This document shows positions 27,922 through 39,193 of a DNA stretch of 64,000 nt, piece after piece. Below the pieces are notes generated by a model that ran no database searches, had not been told where the DNA came from, and saw only the letters and a list, made by a program, of their open reading frames with translations. Each line of letters begins with the position of its first letter. Position 1 is the first letter of the stretch. The DNA is from Shinella sp. H4-D48. Lineage in GTDB: Bacteria; Pseudomonadota; Alphaproteobacteria; Rhizobiales; Rhizobiaceae. The stretch covers positions 2,812,501-2,876,500 of the forward strand of contig NZ_CP093337.1 of assembly GCF_022637395.1 (NCBI RefSeq), given 5' to 3'. The translations under genes were made by a program, and so were the position numbers.

Positions 27922-28833
27922 TTATCTCCCCTGCTCTTCGGCCTTGGCCTGCGCATTCTGGAAGAACACAATGGGCACGACGAGGATGAGCAGCAGGATC
28001 GTCGCCACGGCAGCCGATACCGGCCAGTCACGGTTCGCATTGAACTCGTTCCAGAGCGTCTTGCCGATCATGAGCGTCTGCGATCCGCCGAGCAGGTCGG
28101 GAATGACGAATTCCCCAACGGCCGGGATGAAGACAAGCATGCAGCCCGCCACCACGCCGGGAAGCGAAAGCGGGAAAGTGATTTTCCAGAAGGCGGTGAT
28201 CTGCGGGCAACCGAGATCCTGTGCCGCTTCGATCAGCGTGTTGTCCATCTTTTCCAGCGCAGAATAGAGCGGCAGCACCATGAAGGGCAGGTATGAATAG
28301 ACGATGCCAATATAGATCGCCCAGTTCGTGCCCAGGATGATCAGCGGGGAATCGATGATGCCTGTGCCGATCAGGAACTGGTTGAGAAGCCCCTCGGGTT
28401 TCAGGATCGCGATCCATGCATAGACGCGGATGAGGAAGCTCGTCCAGAACGGCAGGATGACCAGCATCAGAAGCGTCGGACGCAGCGAACGGGGCGCCTG
28501 TGCCATGCCATAGGCGATAGGATAACCGATCAGCAGCGTGGCAAGCGTCGAGACGCCGGCGATCCACACGCTCGACAGATAGGCATTGAGATAGAGCGCA
28601 TCCTCGGTTAGCCAGACGAAATTGTCGAAGCTGAACTGCCCGATCTTCGCCCAGAGGCCGGAAAGGCCGTCCGCCAGCGCGAAAACCGGCTCATAGGGCG
28701 GCTGCGCGATGGCGGTGGTGGACAGCGAGATGCGAAAAACGATGAGGAACGGGACAAGAAAGAAGAACAGCAGCCAGGCATAGGGGATGATGATGACAAG
28801 GCGGCTGAAGATGGCGGAGCCGAGCTTGCTCAT
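27922..28833 (-). CDS. potH: Polyamine ABC transporter permease, PotH/PotB type
   Basis: A 303-residue permease. MSKLGSAIFSRLVIIIPYAW opens the protein, with helices at about residues 10-35, 88-110, 120-142, 170-190, 220-245 and 275-297. The EAA loop is at TLIEAAQDLGCPQITAFWKI and the conserved FIPAVGEFVIPDLLGG follows. These are PotB/PotH signatures. It is separated from potG by 4 bp and from potI by 3 bp, so it sits within one transcript. Confidence 0.92.
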   Translation of the reverse strand: MSKLGSAIFSRLVIIIPYAWLLFFFLVPFLIVFRISLSTTAIAQPPYEPVFALADGLSGLWAKIGQFSFDNFVWLTEDALYLNAYLSSVWIAGVSTLATLLIGYPIAYGMAQAPRSLRPTLLMLVILPFWTSFLIRVYAWIAILKPEGLLNQFLIGTGIIDSPLIILGTNWAIYIGIVYSYLPFMVLPLYSALEKMDNTLIEAAQDLGCPQITAFWKITFPLSLPGVVAGCMLVFIPAVGEFVIPDLLGGSQTLMIGKTLWNEFNANRDWPVSAAVATILLLILVVPIVFFQNAQAKAEEQGR

Positions 28834-28837
28834 GCGC

Positions 28838-29980
28838 TCAATCCTTCAACACGACGCCGGCTGTCTCGCCGAAGGAAACCCAGACCTTTTCATCATAAAC
28901 GATGGGGTTCTCCACCTCGCGCTGGGCATTCAGCATGGAGGCTTTGACCACCTTCCCGCTGCCGAGCTTGACGTAGAAGACCGTCATGTCGCCGAGATAG
29001 CCGATATCCCATACTTCGCCCTCCGCTGCGTTGACGGTGGCATCGGCGGGAGCGTTGCGCGAGACCTTCAGCTTTTCCGGCCGGATGGCGAAGCCTGCGG
29101 CGCTGCCGCTCGCCGGCGCGCCGGCCGAAGCGGTACGAACGGTGAAGCCGTCATTGGTCACCAGTTCGATCTTGCCGTTGCCGCTTGCGGAGACCTTGCC
29201 GTCGAGAATGTTCACGTCGCCGATGAAGTCCGCGACGAAGCGCGAATTGGGCGCCTCGTAGATTTCCGCGGGGGTCGCGACCTGGATGACCTTGCCGTGG
29301 CTCATGACCGCGATGCGGTCGGCCATGGTCATCGCCTCCTCCTGGTCGTGCGTGACGACGACGAAGGTGAGGCCGAGGTCCTGCTGGAGATCCATCAGTT
29401 CGAACTGGGTTTCCTCGCGCAGCTTCTTGTCGAGCGCGCCGAGCGGTTCGTCGAGCAAAAGCACCTTGGGTCGCTTGGCCAGCGAACGGGCGAGCGCCAC
29501 ACGCTGACGCTGGCCGCCGGACAGTTGATGGGGCTTGCGCTTGGCGAACTGCTCCAGCTTCACCAGCTTGAGCATCTGGGCGACGCGTTCGGCGATCTCG
29601 TTCTTGGGCATACCGTCCTGGCGCAGACCGAAGCCGATATTGCTCTCCACGGTCATGTGCGGAAAGAGCGCGTAGGACTGAAACATCATGTTGACGGGCC
29701 GCTTGTAGGGCGGAATGCTCGCAATATCCTGGCCATCGAGGATGATCTCGCCGGATGTCGGCCGCTCGAAACCCGCCAGCATGCGCAGGAGCGTCGACTT
29801 TCCGCAGCCCGAGGCGCCCAGCAGGGCGAAGAACTCGCGATGGTAGATGTCGAGCGTGAGATTATCGACAGCTGTGAAATCGCCGAACTTCTTCGTGACA
29901 TTGCGGAAGGTGATGAACGGCTTTGCGTCGGGGTCTGTCCACGGCGCAAAGGAACGACGGATATTGCCGAGAGATTTCAT
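28838..29980 (-). CDS. potG: Polyamine ABC transporter ATP-binding protein, PotG type
   Basis: A 380-residue ATPase. Walker A is GASGCGKST, the signature LSGGQRQRVALARSLAKRP, Walker B VLLLDEPLGALD, and the switch His in VVTHDQEEAM. The C-terminal third is a TOBE/regulatory domain (from about residue 285). The start MKSLGNIRRSFAPWTDPDAK matches PotG; an earlier in-frame ATG at 29992 is possible. The hairpin at 30015-30045 separates it from potF. Confidence 0.92.
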   Translation of the reverse strand: MKSLGNIRRSFAPWTDPDAKPFITFRNVTKKFGDFTAVDNLTLDIYHREFFALLGASGCGKSTLLRMLAGFERPTSGEIILDGQDIASIPPYKRPVNMMFQSYALFPHMTVESNIGFGLRQDGMPKNEIAERVAQMLKLVKLEQFAKRKPHQLSGGQRQRVALARSLAKRPKVLLLDEPLGALDKKLREETQFELMDLQQDLGLTFVVVTHDQEEAMTMADRIAVMSHGKVIQVATPAEIYEAPNSRFVADFIGDVNILDGKVSASGNGKIELVTNDGFTVRTASAGAPASGSAAGFAIRPEKLKVSRNAPADATVNAAEGEVWDIGYLGDMTVFYVKLGSGKVVKASMLNAQREVENPIVYDEKVWVSFGETAGVVLKD

Positions 29981-30014
29981 GCCTGTCCCCATCTCTTTAT
30001 TGGCAGCGCAAATG

Positions 30015-30045
30015 AAATTGCCCGGAAGGTTCTTCCGGGCAATTT
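30015..30045 (-). terminator. Intercistronic hairpin between potF and potG
   Basis: A perfect 14-bp stem (AAATTGCCCGGAAG / CTTCCGGGCAATTT) with a 3-nt loop. On the minus strand it is followed by CATTTGCG, so it has no strong T tract; it may stabilise potF mRNA or act as a partial terminator. Confidence 0.65.
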
Positions 30046-30057
30046 GCACTGGACCGA

Positions 30058-31152
30058 TTACTGGCCGGTCACGACTTTTGTCCACGTCCGCGTGAACAGA
30101 CGCTGCGTTTTGGAATCGAGCGCCGTATTGGTGAAGAGCTTCTTCAGCGTTTCCTCATCCGGGTAGATCGTCGGGTCCTTGATGATGTCTTCAGGCAGGA
30201 GTTCCTGCGAAGCCTTGTTGCCATTGGCGTAGTGGATGTAGGTCGATGCCTTGGCGATCACGTCCGGACGCATGATGTAATCGAGAAAGGCGTGTGCTTC
30301 CTCGACATGAGGCGCATCCGCGGGGATTGCCATCTGGTCGAACCACATCTGGGTGCCTTCCTTCGGGATGGCATAACCGATCTCGACGCCGTTGTTGGCC
30401 TCTTCGGCGCGGTCGCGGCCCTGGAAGATATCACCCGACCAGCCGATCGCGATGCAGATGTCGCCATTGGCAAGGCCGTTGATGAATTCGGACGAGTGGA
30501 ACTTGCGCACGAAGGGGCGAACCTTCAGAAGCGCTTCCTCGGCCTTGGCGATATCAGCAGGATCATGGCTGTCGGGGTTGAGCCCGAGAGATGCGAGCGT
30601 AACCGGGATCATGTCGGTTGGGGAATCCAGCATGTTGATGCCGCAATTCTTGAGCTTCTCGGCATTGGCCGGATCGAAGATCGCGCTCCAGCTGTCGATT
30701 TCGTCGACGCCAAGAGCTTCCTTGATCTTAGCCTTGTTGTAGCCGATGCCGATCGTGCCCCACATGTAGTTGATCGAGTATTCGTTGCCCGGGTCGAACG
30801 GCTGCATGCGCTCGGCCACCATGTCCCACATGTTCTTGAGGTTCGGCAGCTTGGACTTGTCGAGTTTCTGGTAGACGCCCGCCGCGATCTGGCGCTGGAG
30901 GAAGGTGTTGGTGGGTACGACGACGTCGTAGCCGGTGCCACCGGCCAGCAGCTTCGTTTCAAGGATCTCGTTGGAGTCATAGACGTCATAGACGACCTTG
31001 ATGCCGGTTTCCTTGGTGAAATCGTCGATGATCGAGCTATCGATGTAATCGGACCAGTTGTAGACGTTCACAACCTTCTCTTGCGCGAAAGCGCTGCTGG
31101 CCGCCATGAGCGCCGCGAGAGCGGCCGTCGCAAAAAGAGTACGTCTTACCAT
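30058..31152 (-). CDS. potF: Polyamine (putrescine) ABC transporter substrate-binding protein
   Basis: A 364-residue periplasmic protein. Signal peptide at residues 1-23 (MVRRTLFATAALAALMAASS, cut after AFA). The mature protein starts QEKVVNVYNWSDYIDSSIID, the PotD/PotF hallmark, and has later signatures GTIGIGYNKAKIKE and IAIGWSGDIFQGRDRAEEAN. Resemblance is closest to PotF, so putrescine is the likely ligand. Catabolic genes puuA and puuB lie 10 kb away. The ATG at 31152 is supported by the signal peptide and a GGGAGAAAAATC ribosome site. First gene of potFGHI. Confidence 0.92.
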   Translation of the reverse strand: MVRRTLFATAALAALMAASSAFAQEKVVNVYNWSDYIDSSIIDDFTKETGIKVVYDVYDSNEILETKLLAGGTGYDVVVPTNTFLQRQIAAGVYQKLDKSKLPNLKNMWDMVAERMQPFDPGNEYSINYMWGTIGIGYNKAKIKEALGVDEIDSWSAIFDPANAEKLKNCGINMLDSPTDMIPVTLASLGLNPDSHDPADIAKAEEALLKVRPFVRKFHSSEFINGLANGDICIAIGWSGDIFQGRDRAEEANNGVEIGYAIPKEGTQMWFDQMAIPADAPHVEEAHAFLDYIMRPDVIAKASTYIHYANGNKASQELLPEDIIKDPTIYPDEETLKKLFTNTALDSKTQRLFTRTWTKVVTGQ

Positions 31153-31185
31153 TGATTTTTCTCCCAGTTTTTTAACTGACCGATG

Positions 31186-31199
31186 CGTTCGCACGAACG
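31186..31199. promoter_or_regulatory. Perfect palindrome in the potF leader
   Basis: CGTTCG-CA-CGAACG, 33 bp upstream of the potF ATG. It could be an operator or a small hairpin in the leader. It sits in the 182-bp gap between potF and the ScfR-type regulator gene, where nothing else was recognised. Confidence 0.4.
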
Positions 31200-31334
31200 T
31201 CTGTCGCCGATTATGGAGTTTTTTCAGGAGGCGACAAGCCGCATTCTACGTAAAGGCCCGACGAATTTTTATATCACATTGTTCCCATTTCTATCATATC
31301 TCACCCGCATATCCGCAGGAAATCAAGTTAAAAC

Positions 31335-32750
31335 TTACTGGAAGTCGAAAAGGCTGAGGCCCGCCACCATTTCGTCGAGCCCGAGCGGGCGCGTGACCGG
31401 CGGCTCGGCGCGGGCGAGACAGCCCTGCCGCTCGCACAGCCGGCAGGCGGCGCCGACAGGCACGGCACCCTCCCACCGCACCGCTTCTGCATACACCGTC
31501 TCGTCCGCATGGGCCGCGTCGCAGCCAATGAGCAGCGCCGTGCGGCGCACACGCTCGGCAAACGCGCCCTGCGGCCCCTCCAGCGTGCGGGAGACGGCGA
31601 GGAATGCGGCACCATCAGGCATTTCCACGCGATCGACGAGTATTTGGCCCGGCTGCGCGAAGGCCGCGTGCACGCCAAGCTTGGGACAGTCCCCGCCGAA
31701 ACGGGCCTGGGGAAAGCCCTGTGCGCCGGCACGACGGAACCGATGGCCGGCATTGTCGATCTCCAGCATGAAGAATGGCACACCGGCCCTGCCCGGCCGC
31801 TGGAGCATGGTCAGGCGGTTTGCCGCCTGCTCGTAGGACACGCCGAAGCGCGACCGCAGCACGTCTATATCATAACGCACGCGCTGTGCCGCGGCGTGAA
31901 AGGCCTCATAGGGCATCATCAGGGCATGGGCCGCGTAGCGCGCCAGCTCGAAGCGCGCGATGCGTTTCGCCTCCGCCGTGGAGAAGGCAAGCAGATCAAG
32001 TTCGGCGAAGACTTCGTCCTGAAGCGCCAGCTGCACCGTTTCCATGGCGATCTCGCGCAGCTGGTCGAAAGGCGAGAGGCGCTCCGACAGGAAGAGGCGC
32101 ATGGAGTGCCGGTCGAAGCGGCGGCGCAGCGTCGGCATGGCATGGACAGGCAGAAGACGCACCACGACGCCGTGCTCCTTGCGCAGCCATCCTTTAAGGG
32201 CGACGGTCAGCTCGTCGCCGGGTGCGAGTGCGGCATGGAACCTCTCGGCTGCCTCATCTATCGCGCCAAAATAATTCGGGCGATTTTCCAGCTTGTCGCG
32301 CACCTCGTCCATCGGCAGCAGAGTGCCGGCGAGCATGGTGGCGCGCCCCTCGCGGGCGAGCATGTCCGCGAGATCCGTGAGGCGCGCGGCCTGCTCGCGA
32401 TAGGCGCGGTAGAGCTTGAGGATGCCGCTCGCCACATTCGGCGCCGCGTCCGCGATCTCCAGAAGCTCCTGGTCTCCGGGCAGTTCGCCGGCCAGCAGCG
32501 GATCGGCGAAGACCTCGCGCAACTGGCGCGCATTGCCCGCGCTTTCGCCCTGGAGTTCATCGAGATCGACCTTGTAGACGGAGGCAAGACGCAAAAGAAG
32601 CTGCACCGTCAGCGGACGCTGGTTGCGCTCGATAAGGTTGAGATAGGACGGCGAGATCGAGAGCCCTTCGGCCATCGCCGTCTGGGTTAGGCCGAGCGTA
32701 TTGCGGATACGCCGGACCTTGGGGCCTGCAAAGATCTTGTTCTCTGCCAT
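31335..32750 (-). CDS. ScfR/RamB-type XRE regulator of acetate and glyoxylate genes
   Basis: A 471-residue regulator. Residues 8-63 are an XRE helix-turn-helix (VRRIRNTLGLTQTAMAEGLS, then SYLNLIERNQRPLT). The middle has an IrrE-like fold with ERLSPFDQLREIAMETVQLA. The C-terminal part is a DUF2083-type domain with a Cys-rich segment (GAACRLCERQGC) that may bind metal or sense acyl ligands. This architecture is that of RamB and the short-chain fatty acyl regulators (ScfR). It diverges from isocitrate lyase over a 219-bp intergenic region, so control of aceA is very likely, as shown for RamB in Corynebacterium. Confidence 0.88.
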   Translation of the reverse strand: MAENKIFAGPKVRRIRNTLGLTQTAMAEGLSISPSYLNLIERNQRPLTVQLLLRLASVYKVDLDELQGESAGNARQLREVFADPLLAGELPGDQELLEIADAAPNVASGILKLYRAYREQAARLTDLADMLAREGRATMLAGTLLPMDEVRDKLENRPNYFGAIDEAAERFHAALAPGDELTVALKGWLRKEHGVVVRLLPVHAMPTLRRRFDRHSMRLFLSERLSPFDQLREIAMETVQLALQDEVFAELDLLAFSTAEAKRIARFELARYAAHALMMPYEAFHAAAQRVRYDIDVLRSRFGVSYEQAANRLTMLQRPGRAGVPFFMLEIDNAGHRFRRAGAQGFPQARFGGDCPKLGVHAAFAQPGQILVDRVEMPDGAAFLAVSRTLEGPQGAFAERVRRTALLIGCDAAHADETVYAEAVRWEGAVPVGAACRLCERQGCLARAEPPVTRPLGLDEMVAGLSLFDFQ

Positions 32751-32969
32751 ATGTCAAATCCTTTACATGCACACCTACGTATTAGGTTTTACAATCTTTA
32801 CTTTTTTACAGCGCCCCTTTGTCAAAGACAACACATCATTACTCGATTTTCAGGCTGATTTATCGGATTTTCCTCGCCGGATTGTGCGCTGCGATGTAAA
32901 TACTGTCACATGAAATCGGGCATCAAGGAGCCGCCGCCCGGTCCTGACAACATCGCATTGGAGGATACT
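32751..32969. promoter_or_regulatory. Divergent control region of the ScfR-type gene and aceA
   Basis: An AT-rich 219-bp region. TTTACA occurs three times in direct orientation (32762-32767, 32788-32793, 32805-32810) and once inverted as TGTAAA (32895-32900). A 13-bp dyad TTGTCAAAGACAA lies at 32819-32831. These are candidate operators for the adjacent regulator. GGAGG at 32960-32964 is the aceA ribosome binding site. Confidence 0.5.
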
Positions 32970-34259
<1,290 letters not shown>

Positions 34260-34308
34260 GCCAGACCACCACCTTTCAAGAACCCCTGATTACAAGAGGA
34301 GAAATGCC

Positions 34309-34548
34309 ATGACAGTCCAGACCCGCGTCAAGGAACGTGCTGAAGAACAGGCGTCCGCCATGACCTCCGATCAGCAGGCCATGATCCGCATGGTCGCCAA
34401 CGACCTGCACCGCCTCAACCAGTCCGTCATGAAGGCGGTCGAGGCCGGCGTGTCTGTGGAGCTCGTCCGCTCCGCCCGTCACCATGGCGGCGAGGGCAAC
34501 TGGGGCGACCTGCTGATCCCGGTTATCGTGACGCAGGGTCGCGGCTGA
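34309..34548 (+). CDS. Small conserved protein co-transcribed with aceA
   Basis: A 79-residue soluble protein, MTVQTRVKERAEEQASAMTS then a helical stretch (QQAMIRMVANDLHRLNQSVM) and a C-terminal ARHHGGEGNWGDLLIPVIVT. The start has AGAGGAG at 34295-34301. I do not recognise a domain. A small gene in this place is common beside aceA in rhizobia (from memory, SMc00767 beside aceA in Ensifer), so a role linked to the glyoxylate bypass is likely but unproven. No membrane segment or signal peptide is visible. Confidence 0.75.
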   Translation: MTVQTRVKERAEEQASAMTSDQQAMIRMVANDLHRLNQSVMKAVEAGVSVELVRSARHHGGEGNWGDLLIPVIVTQGRG

Positions 34549-34568
34549 CAGGCATAATCCAGTCAAGG

Positions 34569-34601
34569 AAAATCCCCGGCGTTCCCTGCGCCGGGGATTT
34601 T
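34569..34601 (+). terminator. Rho-independent terminator of the aceA operon
   Basis: A perfect 13-bp stem (AAAATCCCCGGCG / CGCCGGGGATTTT) with a 7-nt loop, 20 bp past the small gene. Confidence 0.88.
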
Positions 34602-34672
34602 CGTTTCAGGGCGGGATTGGATGAGGGAGGCAAAGGGGTTGGCGTTCCCTTCAGAAACGTGGCCCGGCACGC

Positions 34673-36520
34673 TCAGGCCGCGCGGGCTGTCCGCCCCCCG
34701 GAATCGCGCTCTCCCGCCTCAAAACGAAACTGGCCGATCAGTGCCATCAGCTCGTCCGCCTGACCTGCAAGATGACGGCTTGCGCTCGTCGTCGATTCCA
34801 CCATGGACGCGTTCTGCTGGGTCATCTGGTCCATCTGGTTGACGGAACCGTTGACCTCCTGCAGTGCTGCGGACTGATCCCGGCTGGCCGTCGCAATCAG
34901 CGCGACGTGGTCGCTGATGCCGACGATCTGGCGGCTGATCGCAGCAAGGACCGCGCCTGTTTCCTGCACCAGACTTGCTCCCGTGCTGACTTCCTGCGTC
35001 GACTTGTCGATGAGGCCTTTGATTTCCTTGGCCGCCTCTGCCGAGCGCTGCGCCAGTTCTCGCACCTCCTGTGCGACGACCGCAAAGCCCTTGCCGGCTT
35101 CACCCGCCCGTGCGGCCTCGATGCCGGCATTGAGGGCAAGCAGGTTCGTCTGGAAGGCGATGTCATCGATCACTTCGATGATCTGCTCGATCTTCCGCGA
35201 GGCCTCTTCGATCCGCCCCATCGCTTCGATCGCGCTGGTGACCACGGCACTGGAGCTGTCGGCGCTCGCTTTGGTTTCGGCGACCCGGCTGTTGGCCTCC
35301 TGCGCGCGTTCGGCGGAGGAGCGGACGGTGACGGTGATCTCGTCCACGGCCGCAGCAGTCTCCTCAAGCGAGGCAGCCTGGGATTCCGTGCGACGCGACA
35401 GGTCGTCGGCAGACCGGCGCATCTCGGCACCGCTGGACTGGATCGCAGTCGCGTTGGCGCGAATGCTGCCGAGTGTGCCTTGCAGGCGCGACAGGGAATC
35501 GTTGAAGTCCTGCCGCAGCTGTTCAAGCCGGCCGGCAAACGGCACGTCGATCGTCTCGGAAAGATCGCCCTGCGCGAGACGACCGAGGCCTGCTGCGAGC
35601 TGGTTGACGGCGAAATCGATCTGCCGGTCCGTGTCGCGCTTTTCCGTATCCACCTTTTCGCGCTCGGCTGCCGCCTCTTCATTCTGACGCTGGGCGACAG
35701 CCTCCATCTCGATCCGGCGCTGCGCATTTTCGCGGAAAACTTCCAGCGCACGCGCAATCTGGCCAAACTCATTGGCCTTGTTCCGGCAGGGAATATCCGT
35801 GTCGAGGCGCCCTTGCGCAATCGCGCCGACCGCACCGATCAGCGAGCGCAGCGGGCGCGTCGCCCGGCGCACGGCGACATAGGCGAGACAGCCGAAGAGC
35901 AGCATGGAAACGCCGCCCGCGATGATCGCGCGAAGCTGCAGGTCGTGGATCTTCTGGAAATAGACCTCCATCGGAATGCCGATGAAAAGCAATCCGACAT
36001 TGGCACCGGCTGCATTCTTGACCGGGAAGTACCCGGTCATGAAGTCGCGACCAAAAAGCTGCGCGGGGCCGAAATATGGCGCGCCCTTGGCAAGCGCGGC
36101 CTGAGCCGGATGCTCGGCAGCCAGTTTCGTGTCCGTCGCTCGGCTGCCGTCTTCCTTCTTCACGTTTGTCGAGATGCGGACATAGTCCGTTCCCTGCTTG
36201 GCAAAAACGGTCGCAACTCCGGCGATGGAACTGGCGGTGCGATCGACGAGATCGTGGTTCGCAAGCTCCGGCATCGCCTCGCTCTTCACGGCCGCAAGCG
36301 CGCCGTCCTTCAGCTCCATGGAAGCCCCTTCGACAACGGCATCGTAGAGAACGGCCATGTTGCGGGTGGCGTCATGGGCGTCGTTAGCCGCATCCTGAAG
36401 CACATAGTTTCTGAGATTGTAGTGCATGACGCCAACGATGACGGCGGCACTGAGAAAGATGAAGGCGAAGGTCATCGCCGCATACTGATAGGCGATCGAA
36501 GATCGGAATACCTTGCTCAT
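34673..36520 (-). CDS. Methyl-accepting chemotaxis protein with Cache sensor
   Basis: A 615-residue chemoreceptor. Membrane helices at about residues 12-33 and 196-217 enclose a periplasmic Cache-like domain (about 40-190; [20 protein letters not shown] and [20 protein letters not shown] match the Cache_3/Cache_2 fusion type). A HAMP domain follows at 218-270 and a second HAMP-like segment near 305-355, then the signalling domain with hairpin tip [20 protein letters not shown]. No CheR-binding pentapeptide is seen at the C-terminus (GGRTARAA). It should relay ligand binding to CheA/CheW. It is followed upstream by a second, similar receptor gene, with a terminator (36619-36644) in between. 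Confidence 0.92.
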   Translation of the reverse strand: MSKVFRSSIAYQYAAMTFAFIFLSAAVIVGVMHYNLRNYVLQDAANDAHDATRNMAVLYDAVVEGASMELKDGALAAVKSEAMPELANHDLVDRTASSIAGVATVFAKQGTDYVRISTNVKKEDGSRATDTKLAAEHPAQAALAKGAPYFGPAQLFGRDFMTGYFPVKNAAGANVGLLFIGIPMEVYFQKIHDLQLRAIIAGGVSMLLFGCLAYVAVRRATRPLRSLIGAVGAIAQGRLDTDIPCRNKANEFGQIARALEVFRENAQRRIEMEAVAQRQNEEAAAEREKVDTEKRDTDRQIDFAVNQLAAGLGRLAQGDLSETIDVPFAGRLEQLRQDFNDSLSRLQGTLGSIRANATAIQSSGAEMRRSADDLSRRTESQAASLEETAAAVDEITVTVRSSAERAQEANSRVAETKASADSSSAVVTSAIEAMGRIEEASRKIEQIIEVIDDIAFQTNLLALNAGIEAARAGEAGKGFAVVAQEVRELAQRSAEAAKEIKGLIDKSTQEVSTGASLVQETGAVLAAISRQIVGISDHVALIATASRDQSAALQEVNGSVNQMDQMTQQNASMVESTTSASRHLAGQADELMALIGQFRFEAGERDSGGRTARAA

Positions 36521-36618
36521 TGTCGGGCTCCTGTTGTCCCGAAATGATAAAAATCAAACGTATAAGAAAAACTGAAAATCCGCCGCAACATCCTGCAAAT
36601 CGGGACGTCTACGCATAA

Positions 36619-36644
36619 AAAAGGCCTGGAAACCCAGGCCTTTT
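36619..36644 (-). terminator. Rho-independent terminator between the two chemoreceptor genes
   Basis: An 11-bp stem (AAAAGGCCTGG / CCAGGCCTTTT) with loop AAAC, flanked by A and T tracts. It follows the 842-residue receptor gene on the minus strand and makes the two receptor genes separate units. Confidence 0.85.
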
Positions 36645-36664
36645 CTTAGTTAACGGCGGAAGTA

Positions 36665-39193
36665 TCAGGCCGCGCGGTAGGCGTTCTGATCGTGCTCTTC
36701 CGCTTCGAGGCGGAATTGCTCGACCAGCATCATCAGCGTGTCGGCTTCACCCGCGAGCTTTCGGCTTGCCGCCGTCGTGACGTCGACCATCGAGGCGTTC
36801 TGCTGGGTCATCTGGTCCATCTGGTTGACGGAGCCGTTGACCTCCTGGAGTGCGGCGGCTTGATCGCGGCTTGCCGTCGCCATCATGTCCACATGGTGGC
36901 TAACGGTGACGATCTGCTGGCTGATCGCGGCAAGCACGGCGCCGGTCTCCTGCACGAGATGCGAGCCCGCATTCACCTCGCTCGTCGATTTCTCGATGAG
37001 CACCTTGATTTCGCGCGCGGCACTCGCCGAACGCTGCGCCAGCTCCCGCACCTCCTGCGCGACAACGGCGAAGCCCTTGCCCGCCTCGCCAGCACGCGCA
37101 GCCTCGATACCGGCATTGAGGGCCAGAAGGTTGGTCTGGAACGCGATATCGTCGATGACCTCGATGATCTGCTCGATCTGGCGCGAAGCCCCCTCGATAC
37201 GTCCCATCGCGTCTATGGCGTTGCTGACGACGCCGGCGGAATTGTCGGCGCTGCGCTTGGTGGCGCCGACGACGAGGTTCGCCTCATGCGCCCGCTCGGC
37301 GGAGGACCGCACGGTCGCGGTGATCTGCTCGACGGCGGCCGCGGTCTCTTCCAGCGATGAAGCCTGCGATTCGGTACGCTTGGAAAGCGCATCGGCCGAA
37401 TGCAGCATGTCGGCGCCGCTGCGCTGGATCGACAGGGCATTGTTGCGGATCTGGCCGAGCGTATCCTGAAGGCGCACGAGCGAGACGTTGAAGTCCTGGC
37501 GCAGCTGCTCGAGGCGACCGGAGAACGGCGTCTCGATCTGGCGCGACAGGTCGCCCTGCGCCAGGCGGCCAAGGCCGGCGGCGAGCGCGTTGACCGCGAA
37601 GTCGATCTGTTGATCCATGGCCTGCTTATCGGCGTCATTGCGCCGGCGCTCGGCCTCAGCCTCGGCGCGCTGCTGCTCGCTTTCGGCCTCGACACGGATC
37701 TTGGACAGGGCGTTTTCCTTGAAGACACCGAGGGCACGGGCCATGTCGCCGATTTCGTCGGCGCGGCTCTGGCCGGATATTCCAGTATCGAGGAAACCGT
37801 CGGCCAGTCGGCGCATGGCGCCGGTGATCTGCCCGATCGGCCCCTTCAGCGTCAGCACCAGCGCGATGCCGGCGAGCACGGCGATGGCCGCGCCGACGAC
37901 GGTCGCCAGAACCGAGACCTGATTGGCCTTCTCGCGCTCCGAGCCGGCGCTGGTCTTCTGCTCCTCGGCAAACTGGCTGAGCAGGTTCCAGATGCTGTCG
38001 ATGGACTGGCCGGCCACATCGAAATCGGTCGTGCGCTGGGTACTGATCTTGACCAGCGTGGCGCTGTCGGCAGCGATCTTGTCTATGACGGGTGTCACCG
38101 CTTCCCCGACAGCGTCGAAGAAGGCCAGGCCGTTGGCGCTGCCGCGCAGGGTGGCGATCTCGCTCGTCACGATGGAGAGCGAGGCCAGAAGTTTGGTGCG
38201 GTTTTCCTCGGAGGTGTCGCCGAGGAAACGGGCGGCGATGATTTCGACGTCATAGATCGAGTTGACCAGCTTGCGCGTGGCGGACAGCACCGCTTCCGAC
38301 TTGATGATCGGCTCGTCGAGCTCGCCGAAAATGCGGGTCGCTTCGCGCATCTTCTCAACCGCGCCGCCCTGAAGCTGGATGGCGATCTGGCGGAAGCGGT
38401 TGATGCGGCGCCCGATCTCGGGAATCGTGACATCGGCCGGATCGCTCGAGGTCAGGTAGCCGCCCAGTTCGTCGATTGTCGTGCGGATGGTTGTGGACAC
38501 GACTTTCTGATTCTTCGGTAGGATGGCCGCAATCGAGCGTTCGGTCTTGGAAATGAGCGGGTAACGCTCCTTGACTATCTTCAGCTTGTCATCCGGCGTT
38601 GCGGCCTTGGTGACATCGCTGAGGAAATCGGCAAAGAACCGGCTTGCATTCGTCAGGCGGTCCGCCTCGCGCAGCATGCTCTTTGCGCTATTCTCGTCCT
38701 GACGGACAGACCGCTGCAGCTTGGTCGCCTCCTCGAGAATCTTGATCTGTTCGGCGGCAAGGTAATTGAGGCTCTTGCCCATTGCATCATGCAGACGGGT
38801 CTCGCGGGTATAGAGAAGCCACAGACCCTCCATGCGCGCCTCGATGTCCTTGGTCTGCTTCTGGGCGTCGAGCAGTTTGGAGGCATCGACATCGGGTGTC
38901 AGGCCGTCCATGGTCTGGCGCAGCAGCGTAACCTGCGCCTTCAGGCGCTGGTTGACCTCATCACGGGTCTCCTTGCTGGTATCCTGCAGGAAGCGGTTCA
39001 TGCTGGCATAGACGTCCTTGAAGCCGCTGAGCGACTGGAGGACGCTGTTGGAAATCTCCATGCGGCCCTGAAGCAGGCCGGTGGCATAAAGGCCGGTGAA
39101 GCCGACGGCGCAAATGCTCAGTACGAACGGCAGGATAAAGACCAGAACCTTGGTCTGGATTTTGAAACGGGCAAGAATGCGATCAATAAACAT
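36665..39193 (-). CDS. Methyl-accepting chemotaxis protein with a long helical periplasmic domain
   Basis: An 842-residue receptor. Membrane helices at about residues 15-37 and 426-449 enclose an unusually long periplasmic region of about 390 residues. That region is almost all predicted helix, with many charged heptads, and does not look like a Cache or 4HB domain. A HAMP domain at 450-500, a second HAMP-like segment near 545-595, and the signalling domain with [20 protein letters not shown] follow. The signalling half is very close to that of the neighbouring receptor, which implies duplication or conversion. The ATG at 39193 is favoured over a longer frame to 39223. No CheR pentapeptide is seen. 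Confidence 0.9.
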   Translation of the reverse strand: MFIDRILARFKIQTKVLVFILPFVLSICAVGFTGLYATGLLQGRMEISNSVLQSLSGFKDVYASMNRFLQDTSKETRDEVNQRLKAQVTLLRQTMDGLTPDVDASKLLDAQKQTKDIEARMEGLWLLYTRETRLHDAMGKSLNYLAAEQIKILEEATKLQRSVRQDENSAKSMLREADRLTNASRFFADFLSDVTKAATPDDKLKIVKERYPLISKTERSIAAILPKNQKVVSTTIRTTIDELGGYLTSSDPADVTIPEIGRRINRFRQIAIQLQGGAVEKMREATRIFGELDEPIIKSEAVLSATRKLVNSIYDVEIIAARFLGDTSEENRTKLLASLSIVTSEIATLRGSANGLAFFDAVGEAVTPVIDKIAADSATLVKISTQRTTDFDVAGQSIDSIWNLLSQFAEEQKTSAGSEREKANQVSVLATVVGAAIAVLAGIALVLTLKGPIGQITGAMRRLADGFLDTGISGQSRADEIGDMARALGVFKENALSKIRVEAESEQQRAEAEAERRRNDADKQAMDQQIDFAVNALAAGLGRLAQGDLSRQIETPFSGRLEQLRQDFNVSLVRLQDTLGQIRNNALSIQRSGADMLHSADALSKRTESQASSLEETAAAVEQITATVRSSAERAHEANLVVGATKRSADNSAGVVSNAIDAMGRIEGASRQIEQIIEVIDDIAFQTNLLALNAGIEAARAGEAGKGFAVVAQEVRELAQRSASAAREIKVLIEKSTSEVNAGSHLVQETGAVLAAISQQIVTVSHHVDMMATASRDQAAALQEVNGSVNQMDQMTQQNASMVDVTTAASRKLAGEADTLMMLVEQFRLEAEEHDQNAYRAA

